Positions 35,507 through 44,083 of a stretch of DNA of 64,000 nucleotides are shown here, one piece after another (positions within the stretch are counted from its first letter, which is position 1; each line of letters starts with the position of its first letter). Location of the stretch: assembly GCF_003337575.1 (NCBI RefSeq), contig NZ_QPJM01000020.1, positions 1 to 64,000 of the forward strand, read 5' to 3'. The position numbers were made by a program, and so were the translations under genes. Origin of the DNA: Phyllobacterium bourgognense (GTDB lineage: Bacteria > Pseudomonadota > Alphaproteobacteria > Rhizobiales > Rhizobiaceae). The notes under the pieces were generated by a model. That model saw only the letters and a list, made by a program, of their open reading frames with translations, searched no databases and was not told the DNA's origin.

Positions 35507-35758
35507 GAAACGCTGATTTTACAGCACCCTACTTTAGTCGATGTTATTCGCGGAAATAAGTCAAATGTTCTGTTCTTGGACTGGCATCGAGAGTTTAGCG
35601 TTTCGATAGTGTTGCGAAAACTTGGCGGCAGACGATGAGCAGATCATGAAACTTGTCGGTAACGAATATACAACTCATTCACCATCCTAGCGTGTAAAGG
35701 TGTCCAAACCGTTGCATTCCGGCGACGTGCGGCCAATCGTTAAACGACGGCACATCAA

Positions 35759-37228
35759 TCATTGGCGCAAGCTGTCCACCAATGCCAAAACATCTGCCCC
35801 GAGCGCCCTGTCCGCTTCCAGTTTGGGTGAAACTGCCCGAACGAGATTATAAGTCTGTCTCGTCCCTCTGCCGCAGCGAAGCTCCGGCTTCAGGTCCATG
35901 GCCTGTGCCGCGGCCAGCATCTCGCAGGCAACAAGCGGTCGCCACAAATCGACAATCTCCGCACATTTTGCCACTGCGAGCGGCGTCTGCGTTGCATGGT
36001 CCTCCACCCCTTCTGAGACAGCAAGGAAATCGAGCAGGACCGGATTGACCTTGTGGCGGATGACACCAACGAGCGCGGCTACCGTCTTCTGCAAAGGTAC
36101 AAACCCAGCCGAAGCCCCACCGACAGGACTGAGATACCGCGGCAGGCCATGACGCCCAGAGGCAGTAAGTTGGATGAAGCGTGCAGCACTGGCGAGCGCC
36201 ACTTGTGCGATGGCGAGCCCAAGTGTTTCGAATGCTAGCGCCAGCGACGGCGTATGGAAATTTCCAGTCGACAGTACGCGCTCTTCTTCAATGATCACCA
36301 GCGGATTGTCCGCGGCCGAATTGAGTTCGAGTTCGATCGCGTCTGTCGCAGCCCTCAAGGCATGGGCAAGCGCTCCTTGAATGGGCGCCACGCAACGCAG
36401 GCTGAGCGGATCCTGAATGGCTGTCGTCGCTTCCAGCAATGACGAGCCTTCAAGCAATGCAAAAAGCTTTTCCGCCTCTTCCACCTGACCCGCAGCTGGA
36501 CGCGCAATCTGGATCGCAGGTATCAGAATGTGTGGGTTGCCGCCCAGAGCTTCGAAACTCAGGGCAACTGCCCGACGCTGAAAATCCAGAAGCAGAGCAG
36601 CGTCTGTCGCAACCAGCGCCCCCCGTCCGACCGAAACCGCTGAGGCGTTGAGCAGCGACAACCCGTCTTTCGGGCCAAGCGCCGACGGTTCAAGACCCGC
36701 CTTTTTCAAAGCCTGAGCAGATGGGTAGACCTTGCCTTGATACTCTGCAGTGCCCTCGCCGATCAGAGTCGATGCCATAGCAGCCAGCAGCACGAGATCA
36801 CCAGCTCCTATGGAACCAATGGATGGGATAACAGGATGAATCTGTTTATTGAGCAACACCAGCAAATCATTGAAAACTGCCGGAGAAATTCCGGATCCCC
36901 CGACGGCCAGCATTGAAAGCCGCGTGGCCATGACCGCGCGGGTAACATCGCGCTCCAGGGATGGGCCAACGCCCATGCCGCGCCCGCGCACCAGTTGCTG
37001 CTGGAATGCGCTGATATCCTCGGTCACAGATGTCTTCAAATTAGCGCCAAGCCCAGTATTCAAACCATAGATTTGCTGTCCCGATGCTGCAGCTTTGTCG
37101 AGAATCACCCGCGCCTTTTCCAGCCTGTCGTACACATGCGGCTCGACTTCGACCGCTGCATTTTCGCGGGCAATCGCTGCGATATCAGCGATCGTGGTGG
37201 TCGCTCCACTGAAGACGACGGGGCTCAT
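35759..37228 (-). CDS. Histidine ammonia-lyase-fold protein lacking the MIO triad
   Basis: 489 residues aligning end to end with the HAL/PAL family: IYGLNTGLGANL with Tyr54, GPKDGLSLLN, QDPLSLRC, SAADNPLVI, GNFHTPSLAL and EGVEDHATQ. In true ammonia-lyases GSVGASGDLAPLAH supplies Ala-Ser-Gly, which cyclises to the MIO electrophile. Here the same place (residues 138-145) reads GSIGAGDL, one residue shorter and without the serine, so MIO cannot form. The family position NGT is also changed to NAS. It may catalyse an elimination not needing MIO, for example loss of a trimethylammonium group, or be a different lyase. Last gene of the eight-gene operon; its start overlaps the upstream stop as ATGA. 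Confidence 0.85.
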   Translation of the reverse strand: MSPVVFSGATTTIADIAAIARENAAVEVEPHVYDRLEKARVILDKAAASGQQIYGLNTGLGANLKTSVTEDISAFQQQLVRGRGMGVGPSLERDVTRAVMATRLSMLAVGGSGISPAVFNDLLVLLNKQIHPVIPSIGSIGAGDLVLLAAMASTLIGEGTAEYQGKVYPSAQALKKAGLEPSALGPKDGLSLLNASAVSVGRGALVATDAALLLDFQRRAVALSFEALGGNPHILIPAIQIARPAAGQVEEAEKLFALLEGSSLLEATTAIQDPLSLRCVAPIQGALAHALRAATDAIELELNSAADNPLVIIEEERVLSTGNFHTPSLALAFETLGLAIAQVALASAARFIQLTASGRHGLPRYLSPVGGASAGFVPLQKTVAALVGVIRHKVNPVLLDFLAVSEGVEDHATQTPLAVAKCAEIVDLWRPLVACEMLAAAQAMDLKPELRCGRGTRQTYNLVRAVSPKLEADRALGADVLALVDSLRQ

Positions 37229-38238
37229 GCAAAGCGCAGCCGCTGGCCGATATTGGAGGCTTTGGCCTTTTCCAGCATGGCGTAGCCAAGCGCGATATCA
37301 CTTAGCGACAAGCCCCGATGCCAGAACAGGATTGTCTCATTTTCATTCTCACGTCCGGACTTGTGTCCGGCAACGATCTGGCCAAGCTCCGCATGCAACG
37401 TCTGTTCCGACAGCTTGCCGGCCTCAACATGTACGCGCAGGGACCCAAATTTTCCACCCTTGCATTGACCCCAGTCATCGACGACCAGCTTGTCCATGAT
37501 GTCAGTCAGTGAAAGCTCCACAGCGCTCATTGTTCCGTACGGAACGACGAACGCGCCGGGCTTGATCCATTCCGTTTTCAACATCGGCTGTGGCTCCGGC
37601 AGGCGCGATGCTTCAACGACGATGTCAGCGCCTTCGACACAAGAACGCCAATCATCGGTGACGATGATCCGCTTGCCAAGATCATGGGAGAGCTTCTCGG
37701 CAAAGGCGTTGCGGCTCTCGGGACGACGCGAATGTACGCGAATCTCATCGAAATTGTAGAGGTGATCAAGGAGCCTCACGTTCCAATAGGCCGTGCCGCG
37801 CGCTCCGATATGGCCAAGGATCTTCGAATTCTTGCGCGCGAGATATTTTGCGCCGAGTGCAGTCACGGCGCCGGTGCGCATATCAGTGATGACCGTTGCA
37901 TCAAGGATAGCGCGAGGCGCACCGGTACGTGGATCGAACAGATTGAGCACACCGAATTCTGACGGATAGTTCAGCTTGTAATTATCGACAAAGTCCCCGA
38001 CGATCTTCACGCCTGCCAGATTCAAAGGCGCAACATATCCCCGCAACACGTTGAAATGGCCATTGAAAGTCGCATCCGGTTCAAGATGCACCCGCGGCTC
38101 TATGACGGTCTGGCCATTCCCTTGCGCGGCAAGCGAGGTTTCGATTGCACCGAGAATTTCGGCATCCGTCAGCGCCAGCGCATCGATGTCGAGCGCATTC
38201 AGATAGTCGATATAAATGGGTTTCATGTTTTTGCTCAT
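37225..38238 (-). CDS. Ornithine cyclodeaminase/mu-crystallin family protein
   Basis: 337 residues. The N-terminal part holds the family substrate pocket (FNGHFNVLRGYV, VGDFVDNYKLNYPSEFG) and LFDPRTGAPRAILDATVITDMRTGA is the diagnostic centre. The Rossmann part starts at KILGHIGARGTAYW, where the usual G-x-G-x-Q is altered. Members are ornithine cyclodeaminases, ketimine reductases, alanine dehydrogenases or ectoine-utilisation proteins; all act on amino or imino acids with NAD(P). It is coupled by 4-bp overlaps on both sides, so it should work on the same compound as the lyase and monooxygenases. Confidence 0.85.
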   Translation of the reverse strand: MSKNMKPIYIDYLNALDIDALALTDAEILGAIETSLAAQGNGQTVIEPRVHLEPDATFNGHFNVLRGYVAPLNLAGVKIVGDFVDNYKLNYPSEFGVLNLFDPRTGAPRAILDATVITDMRTGAVTALGAKYLARKNSKILGHIGARGTAYWNVRLLDHLYNFDEIRVHSRRPESRNAFAEKLSHDLGKRIIVTDDWRSCVEGADIVVEASRLPEPQPMLKTEWIKPGAFVVPYGTMSAVELSLTDIMDKLVVDDWGQCKGGKFGSLRVHVEAGKLSEQTLHAELGQIVAGHKSGRENENETILFWHRGLSLSDIALGYAMLEKAKASNIGQRLRFA

Positions 38239-39548
38239 GCTGCACGCGCCGGGATTGTGATTCCGAGATTTTCGCGCAATGTGCGCCCTTCATACTCATT
38301 GCGAAAGAGGCCACGGCGACGCAATTCAGGAACAACCAGGTCGATGAAATCCTGAAGTGCCCCCGGAAAATAGGCGCCCATCACGTTGAAGCCATCCGCC
38401 GCCTTGCCATGAAATCGCTCCTCCAGTTCATCGACGATCTGTGCCGGGGTACCGATCAATTGCCAATGGCCACGCGCTCCGGCGAAATTGCGAGCAACCT
38501 GCCGGATCGAGAGGTTCTCCCGTCGCGCAAGTTCGATGATCAATTGCTGACGGCTTTGAATGCCATCGGTCGCCGGCATTTCTGGCAATGGTCCTTCCAG
38601 CGGGTACTGTGACAGGTCCTTTATGCTGAGATAGCTGGCAAGCAACGCCACACCAACCTCGTCGGGAATGAGTTCCTGCAAGGCATCATATTTCGCCCGC
38701 GCTTCGCTTTCGGTTCGGCCGACGATGGGCGACACACCAGGCAGGATTTTGAGATCATCCGGATCACGCCCGAAGGCCGGCATGCGCGATTTCAAATCGG
38801 CATAATAGGTCTGCGCTTCCTGCAAGGTCTGCGCTGCGACGAACACCACATCCGCTGTACGCGCTGCAAGGTTTTTGCCCGCATCCGAAGCACCAGCCTG
38901 CACCATCAATGGACGGCCCTGCGGCGAACGCGGGCTGCCCAGAAGTCCGCTGACATTGAAATGCGTACCGTGATGCTCGACGGGATGTAGCTTGGACTGG
39001 TCGGTGAAACTTTTTCCGTCGACGACATAAGCGCCGGTATCGACGCTGTCCCAGACCGCCCTTGCTGCTTGTTCGAATTCCTCGGCGCGCTCATAGCGCT
39101 GCGCATGGGGCCGCAAGCCGCTTGAAACAAAATTCTCCGCTTCGAGTTCGCTCGCCGACGTGACGAGGTTCCAACCAGCCCGGCCACCGCTCAGCTGATC
39201 GATGCAGGCCAGTGTCCGCGCAAGGCCATAAGGCTCGTTGTAGGTCGTGGAGGCCGTAGCGACCAGGCCGATATGAGAAGTGTTGACCGCCAGCGCCGCG
39301 AGCAGGCTCAACGGCTCGAACATGGTCGAACGCGCAGCCTGGCTCGCGGTGTTGATGTTGCGCTCGCGGATCGCGGCAGCATCTTCAAAGAAAACCATGT
39401 CGAATTTGGCAGATTCTGCGAGGCGCGTCAGAGCGATGAAGTGGTCGACATCCACACCGGCTTCCGCAACCGCGTCCGGATGCCGCCAGGCCGCGATATG
39501 ATGGCCGCCTGCCATCAGAAAGGCGCCAAGCTTCATATGTTTGCTCAT
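38235..39548 (-). CDS. Luciferase-like FMN-dependent monooxygenase (NtaA/SnaA/DszA group)
   Basis: 437 residues with a flavin-dependent TIM barrel. MKLGAFLMAGGHHIAAWRHP is the group's N-terminus; FDMVFFEDAAAI, GLVATASTTYNEPYGLAR and GRAGWNLVTS follow, then GSPRSPQGRPLMVQAGAS. NtaA/DszA relatives use reduced FMN from a separate reductase to cleave C-N or C-S bonds. No flavin reductase gene lies nearby. Both flanks overlap neighbours by 4 bp. A second family member follows in the operon, so the two may act on successive intermediates. Confidence 0.9.
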   Translation of the reverse strand: MSKHMKLGAFLMAGGHHIAAWRHPDAVAEAGVDVDHFIALTRLAESAKFDMVFFEDAAAIRERNINTASQAARSTMFEPLSLLAALAVNTSHIGLVATASTTYNEPYGLARTLACIDQLSGGRAGWNLVTSASELEAENFVSSGLRPHAQRYERAEEFEQAARAVWDSVDTGAYVVDGKSFTDQSKLHPVEHHGTHFNVSGLLGSPRSPQGRPLMVQAGASDAGKNLAARTADVVFVAAQTLQEAQTYYADLKSRMPAFGRDPDDLKILPGVSPIVGRTESEARAKYDALQELIPDEVGVALLASYLSIKDLSQYPLEGPLPEMPATDGIQSRQQLIIELARRENLSIRQVARNFAGARGHWQLIGTPAQIVDELEERFHGKAADGFNVMGAYFPGALQDFIDLVVPELRRRGLFRNEYEGRTLRENLGITIPARAA

Positions 39549-40618
39549 AATGTTTGCTCCGCTGCTTGGCTGGCCGGATGGCGCGGACGTTGCATTCCAA
39601 GATGCTCGCGCAGTGTGTTGCCCTCATAGGAGTTGCGGAACAGTCCGCGCTTTGCGAGCTCAGGTATGACGTGATCAACAAAGACGTTGACACCTTCCGG
39701 CGCCACCGGAGGAACGACGGTGAAACCGTCGACAATGCCCGACCACGCCTGCAACGCATCCGCAATATCGAGGGGCGTGCCGATGACCTCCAACCCGACA
39801 GGCCTTTCTCCGTCAGGTGACAATGCATCCAGCCTGTCACGGAGTTGCTGTGCGTCAGATTTGGTGGCACCGATGAACGGAATGACGTTTGCGAGAACCC
39901 TCACATCAGCCCGTTTGCGATCATGACGTTCGAGCCGCTGCGTGAAATCAGAGACAAGCGTCCTCGCCTCGTCCACCGACGCCGGATCAATGAAAACAAG
40001 TTCAGCCGAGCGCGCGGCAATTTCGGCGGTATCAGCCGTCAGCACGTGCGAAACAACAGGCTTGCCTTGCGGCGAACGATTGACGTTGAGCGGACCACGC
40101 ACGGTGAAATACTCACCTTTGTGATCGAGAAGGTGCAATTTCTCCGGCAGGAAAAAACGGCCTGAGGCCTTGTCATAAACAAAGGCGTCATCCTCCCAGC
40201 TGTCCCAAAGCCCGCTGACCACGTCGAGATATTCCTGGTCGCGCGCGGTTGCGCCCGGCGAAACCACGACATTCCACCCGGCCCTGCCCTTGCTGATCGT
40301 ATCAAGCGAGGCAAAGCGGCGCGCGAGGTTGTAAGGTTCGTGCTGGGTGGTTGCAGCGGTTGCGATCAGCCCGATCCGGTGGACGACAGTGGCAAGCCCC
40401 GCAACCAGCGTCGTCGGCTCGAAAGGCACGGCCTGCGGCGACAGATCGTTCAGGGGCCGCTGGCCAAGCCGATCGGCAAAGAATGCGAAGTCCAACCCGC
40501 CTTCTTCTGCTTTCTTCACCTGCGCTGCCAAAGCGCTGAAATGAATCGCATCTTCCGACTTCTCACGCCAGGCGGCGGGATGATGGCCAAACGGCGTGAT
40601 CGATATTCCGATGTGCAT
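39545..40618 (-). CDS. Luciferase-like FMN-dependent monooxygenase, shorter paralogue
   Basis: 357 residues, same family as the gene at 38235 but divergent. MHIGISITPFGHHPAAWRE begins it, with LDFAFFADRL, IGLIATAATTQHEPYNLAR, GRAGWNVVVSPGAT and NVNRSPQGKPVVSHV. I chose ATG at 40618, where the family N-terminus begins; the longer frame reaches 40660 into the end of the upstream ATPase gene. Both paralogues end in RGLFRN-YEG-TLRE-LG, so they probably arose by tandem duplication. Probable oxygenolytic step on the imported substrate. Confidence 0.88.
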   Translation of the reverse strand: MHIGISITPFGHHPAAWREKSEDAIHFSALAAQVKKAEEGGLDFAFFADRLGQRPLNDLSPQAVPFEPTTLVAGLATVVHRIGLIATAATTQHEPYNLARRFASLDTISKGRAGWNVVVSPGATARDQEYLDVVSGLWDSWEDDAFVYDKASGRFFLPEKLHLLDHKGEYFTVRGPLNVNRSPQGKPVVSHVLTADTAEIAARSAELVFIDPASVDEARTLVSDFTQRLERHDRKRADVRVLANVIPFIGATKSDAQQLRDRLDALSPDGERPVGLEVIGTPLDIADALQAWSGIVDGFTVVPPVAPEGVNVFVDHVIPELAKRGLFRNSYEGNTLREHLGMQRPRHPASQAAEQTL

Positions 40619-40649
40619 TGCTGGGTTACCCTTGCTTTCGTACCGGCCG

Positions 40650-41582
40650 TCAGACCGCAAAAATAGCGTCCCGTGTCAATTGCCCCTTCACTGCGCCGCT
40701 CTCGTCAACAACGGCAAGAACATCGCTATTGGCGGCAACCATCAACGCCAGTGCGTCGCGCAGACTACTGGTCGGTGCAACCGTACTGACACCCGTGCTC
40801 GGCGTGGTAGTGTTCATCGCATCGTGTACAGTGAACAGGCTGAGCCGCTTGATCGCTCGGTCTATCCCGACGAAATTTTCCACAAAAGCGTCCGCGGGGT
40901 GAGACAGCACTGAGTCCGGCGTATCGTACTGGACGATCTTGCCGCTTTTCATGATGGCGATGCGGTCTCCAAGCCGGATGGCCTCGTCGAGATCATGGGT
41001 GACGAGCACAACAGTCTTGCGCACGCGACGCAATATCTGGCGAAATTCGTCCTGAAGTCTCGTCCTGGCGATCGGATCGATCGCGCCAAAGGGCTCATCC
41101 ATCAACAGCACTGGCGGATCGGCTGCAAGCGCGCGTGCCACGCCGATACGCTGGCGCTGCCCGCCGGAGAGCTGGCGCGGGTAGCGCTTCAGCATTTCGC
41201 ACGGGTCAAGCCCGACCAGATCCAGCAGTTCTTCCGTACGGCTGGTGATTTTCGCCTCGGTCCAGCCGAGCAATTTCGGCACCGCCGCAATGTTCTGAGC
41301 AATGGTCATATGCGGAAACAGACCGACCTGCTGGATCACATAGCCAATGTGCCGGCGCAGTTGGACCGGGTCGACCTTCGTAACGTCCTCGCCATTGACT
41401 ATGATCTTGCCTTCCGTTGGGTCAATCAGGCGGTTGATCATGCGCATTGTCGTGGTCTTGCCGCAGCCTGATGGACCTATGAGCGCCGTTGTCGTCCCTT
41501 CCGGCACTACCAGCGAGAGATCATCAACTGAGGCGGGTCCGTCCGCAGCAAAACGTTTGGTCACATGTTCCATGTTGATCAT
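40650..41582 (-). CDS. Quaternary-amine ABC transporter ATP-binding protein (OpuCA/OsmV-like)
   Basis: 310 residues. MINMEHVTKRF opens it; Walker A GPSGCGKTT, VIQQVGLFPHMTIAQNIAAV (typical of glycine betaine/choline ATPases), signature [14 protein letters not shown], Walker B VLLMDEPFGAIDP and THDLDEAIRLGDR follow. The C-terminal 50 residues hold one CBS-like repeat (SSLRDALALMVAANSDVLAV), as in OpuCA, where CBS domains sense ionic strength; only a single copy is clear. It overlaps the permease by ATGA. Confidence 0.92.
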   Translation of the reverse strand: MINMEHVTKRFAADGPASVDDLSLVVPEGTTTALIGPSGCGKTTTMRMINRLIDPTEGKIIVNGEDVTKVDPVQLRRHIGYVIQQVGLFPHMTIAQNIAAVPKLLGWTEAKITSRTEELLDLVGLDPCEMLKRYPRQLSGGQRQRIGVARALAADPPVLLMDEPFGAIDPIARTRLQDEFRQILRRVRKTVVLVTHDLDEAIRLGDRIAIMKSGKIVQYDTPDSVLSHPADAFVENFVGIDRAIKRLSLFTVHDAMNTTTPSTGVSTVAPTSSLRDALALMVAANSDVLAVVDESGAVKGQLTRDAIFAV

Positions 41583-42220
41583 GCGGTAGATCTCTCTGCA
41601 AAAAAGACTTTTTCGGCGATGCCGAGAGTAAACTCGGTCGTGAGCGCGAGCAGCGCAATGGGAATGGCGCCAACCAGCAGCCTCGACATATCCATCATAC
41701 TGATGCCGACGGCGATGAAATCTCCGAGGCCGCCGCCACCTATGAAAGGAGCAAGCGTCGCACCGGCCAGCACCTGAACGGCGGCGGTGCGTGCACCCGC
41801 GAACATGGCAGGTGCTGCAAGAGGAATGCGTATCTTACGCAGGACCTGCCCCCTGCTCATGCCCATTCCCGTTGCCGCTTCGACGGCATCGGGATCGACA
41901 TCGCGCAACCCGATAAAGGCATTGAGCAGGATCGGCGGCAAAGCGAGAATGGTCAGGGCCACGATGGACGGCCACAATCCGATGCCAAGGAGCGGCATCA
42001 TGATCGCGAGGATTGCGAGACTGGGAATAGTGCGCAGTGCGTTAATTGTGTTGATGACTGCAAAGGCGAGGCCGCCCCGGTTGATGATCAGGATCGCCAG
42101 CGGCAGTCCAATGGCCAGTGCGAAGGCCAACGAGACGCCTGACATGATCAGATGCTGGCCAAGCGCCTGGTAGAATTCCGGCTGATGATTGATGATCCAA
42201 GTGAAGGCGGTAATCAACAT
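41579..42220 (-). CDS. Quaternary-amine ABC transporter permease (OpuCB/OsmW-like)
   Basis: 213 residues with about five membrane segments. GLPLAILIINRGGLAFAVIN, NALRTIPSLAILAIMMPLLG and the coupling loop DAVEAATGMGMSRGQVLRKI match the OpuCB family, and [18 protein letters not shown] is its late signature. I use the ATG at 42220, one base after the stop of the partner permease, with a GGGGGAGGG ribosome site. It pairs with the 42222-42842 permease as a heterodimer. Confidence 0.92.
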   Translation of the reverse strand: MLITAFTWIINHQPEFYQALGQHLIMSGVSLAFALAIGLPLAILIINRGGLAFAVINTINALRTIPSLAILAIMMPLLGIGLWPSIVALTILALPPILLNAFIGLRDVDPDAVEAATGMGMSRGQVLRKIRIPLAAPAMFAGARTAAVQVLAGATLAPFIGGGGLGDFIAVGISMMDMSRLLVGAIPIALLALTTEFTLGIAEKVFFAERSTA

Positions 42221-42221
42221 A

Positions 42222-42842
42222 TCATGCCCTCCCCCGAACCAGATATTTCTCGGCCTGACTGAGCACGACATCGAAAAAGATTGCCATCAAGGATGTCAAA
42301 ATGCCGCCGACGAGTATTTTCTCGGTATAGTTTTGATCGATCCCCATCAAAATGATCGTGCCAAGCCCTCCACCGTCGATGAAGGCAGCTACGGTAGCGA
42401 TGCCGATCACGGTAACAAGTGCGATGCGTATGCCCGACACAATGAGCGGCAATGCAAGAGGAAGCTCGATGCCGACAAGCCGCTGCCAGGAACTGTAACC
42501 CATGCCGTCTGCGGCATCGAGAACATCGGCCGGTACACCGCGCAATCCGGTTACGACATTGCGCAGGAGGATGAGCAGGCAATAGGATGAAAGGCCAACC
42601 AGCGCTGGCTTTGTGCCGAGGCCAAGCCAGGGAATTAAGAGTGCGAATAGCGCCAGACTGGGGATGACGAAAATGAGGCCGGTTATCGTCAGGACGACCG
42701 CGTACAGCTTTGGCCTTCGCGCGCAGATGATCCCGAGGATCAATGCGATCACCAGTCCGATAAGTACCGAGGAAACCGAGAGCACCAGATGCTGCCAGGT
42801 CGCAGTAAGTATTTCCGGAATGTTTTTGGGAGCCCAGTTCAA
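42222..42842 (-). CDS. Quaternary-amine ABC transporter permease (OpuCB/OsmY-like)
   Basis: 206 residues, paralogous to the other permease of the operon. LVLSVSSVLIGLVIALILGI, GLIFVIPSLALFALLIPWLG, the loop DVLDAADGMGYSSWQRLVGI and VAAFIDGGGLGTIILMGID are family features. The start is TTG at 42842 with AGGA upstream; a TGA lies a few codons before and no ATG is available in between. 112 bp with two hairpins separate it from the binding-protein gene. Confidence 0.88.
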   Translation of the reverse strand: MNWAPKNIPEILTATWQHLVLSVSSVLIGLVIALILGIICARRPKLYAVVLTITGLIFVIPSLALFALLIPWLGLGTKPALVGLSSYCLLILLRNVVTGLRGVPADVLDAADGMGYSSWQRLVGIELPLALPLIVSGIRIALVTVIGIATVAAFIDGGGLGTIILMGIDQNYTEKILVGGILTSLMAIFFDVVLSQAEKYLVRGRA

Positions 42843-42883
42843 GGGTGCCGTCCTGCCTGCATGGTCGCTTCAGCAATGAAATA

Positions 42884-42948
42884 GCGGAGATGTGGCCATC
42901 TCCGCCATACACGTTCAAATGATCGGCGAAACCGTCCGGTTCCGCCGA
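42884..42948 (-). terminator. Two tandem hairpins between binding-protein and permease genes
   Basis: GCGGAGATG (42884-42892) pairs with CATCTCCGC (42897-42905), a perfect 9-bp stem. TCGGCGAAACCG (42923-42934) pairs with CGGTTCCGCCGA (42937-42948) with one mismatch in 12. Both lie directly after the binding-protein stop on the minus strand. Without T-runs they probably act as partial terminators or 3' stabilisers, as at the other binding-protein/permease junctions of this window. Confidence 0.6.
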
Positions 42949-42954
42949 GTATAA

Positions 42955-43836
42955 TCAAATACCTTTTTCTTTCAGGAACTCTGCAGCCACTTCCTTTGGT
43001 TCCTTCTTGTCGCGTTCGACGGCGGCATTCAGGTCGCGCATGATCTCGTTGGTCAAAAGCGGACTGACCTTGTTGAGCACTTCAGCAATCTTCGGGTTTT
43101 TCGCCAAGGCGTCCTGGCGAACGACAGGCACAAGATAATAGGGGGGGAAAAGATGTTTGTCGTCGTCAAGAACAACGAGGTTGCTATCAGCGATCTGCCA
43201 GTCCGTGCTGAAACCATAGGACACGTCGATGTTCTTGCTCGTCAGCGCGCTGTAGCGAATACCAAGCTTGGCAAAGATGCGGAAATCCTTGAACTCGATC
43301 CCGTAGACCTGTTTCAACCCCGGCAGACCATCCTTGCGTTCGCCAAAGCCGCCTTCGGCACCAAAGGAGAGCTCCTTGGAGGCTGGACCGAGATCCGTCA
43401 GCGTCTTGAGCTTGTATTTTTCGGCGGTCTCGGGAAGCGTAATGATGGCATAGCCATTGTTGATCTGCGTTGGCTCGAGCAGTGTTAGTTGCAGGTTCTT
43501 CTCGTAGTAATCCTTGACGTCCTTGTAGATCTTGTCGGCCGAGCCAGACAGGTCACCCTTGACCACCGCAGCGAGCGCGGTTCCGGTGTATTCCGGATAA
43601 AGATCGATTTCGCCACTCGTCAGTGCCGAATGTGCGATGAGCGTAGCGCCAAGGTTCAGCCGGCGCTCGACCGTGATGCCGGCCTTCTCCAGCGCCTGCG
43701 CATAGATTTCAGCAACAACGAACTGTTCAGTGAAATTCTTGCTGCCAATTTTCACTGTCTGCGCAAAGCCGGACGTTGCCGCCGTCAATGCAACCAAAAC
43801 GCCAAGCCCAATCGAGGCGACACTTTTCAAGATCAT
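42955..43836 (-). CDS. Quaternary-amine/betaine ABC transporter binding protein (OsmX/ProX-like)
   Basis: 293 residues with a signal peptide ending near residue 25 (AATSGFA). The mature start VKIGSKNFTEQFVVAEIYAQ is the hallmark of OpuCC/OsmX/YehZ proteins, as are SGEIDLYPEYTGTAL and NIDVSYGFSTDWQI. Such proteins bind compounds with a quaternary or sulfonium head group in an aromatic cage; candidates include betaines, choline and ergothioneine. It is first in the eight-gene leftward operon; GGGA precedes the ATG, and an inverted repeat lies 20-42 bp upstream. Confidence 0.92.
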   Translation of the reverse strand: MILKSVASIGLGVLVALTAATSGFAQTVKIGSKNFTEQFVVAEIYAQALEKAGITVERRLNLGATLIAHSALTSGEIDLYPEYTGTALAAVVKGDLSGSADKIYKDVKDYYEKNLQLTLLEPTQINNGYAIITLPETAEKYKLKTLTDLGPASKELSFGAEGGFGERKDGLPGLKQVYGIEFKDFRIFAKLGIRYSALTSKNIDVSYGFSTDWQIADSNLVVLDDDKHLFPPYYLVPVVRQDALAKNPKIAEVLNKVSPLLTNEIMRDLNAAVERDKKEPKEVAAEFLKEKGI

Positions 43837-43855
43837 GGTTTTCCCTGCAGCTACT

Positions 43856-43878
43856 GTAGGATTTCATCCGTATCCTAC
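43856..43878. promoter_or_regulatory. Inverted-repeat operator candidate of the betaine operon
   Basis: GTAGGAT (43856-43862) and ATCCTAC (43872-43878) are perfect inverted repeats with a 9-bp spacer (23 bp in all), 20 bp before the binding-protein start and in the region divergent to the cupin gene. The size suits a dimeric regulator or a leader hairpin. No regulator gene is present in the cluster. Confidence 0.45.
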
Positions 43879-44083
43879 TGGTTTCGTTGTCGAATTCGTA
43901 TGCTAGCAATCTCGCGTACTAAGTTCGCAGAACAATATGCCAATGTTCCAGGAGAAGTAGAAATTATTTACTATGCGTTTGCAACCGCCGATACGCGTAC
44001 ATCCTGACAGCGGTTGATCTCTGGCGTCGTTGCGTTCTCCTCGCTACATTGCCGGTCACATCGCGAAGAGGCAGGAGGCATTG

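Noticed and set aside
42214-42918. Alternative minus-strand frame over the first betaine permease
   Set aside because: The overlapping frame with TTG start at 42842 shows clear permease helices and coupling loop; this one does not.
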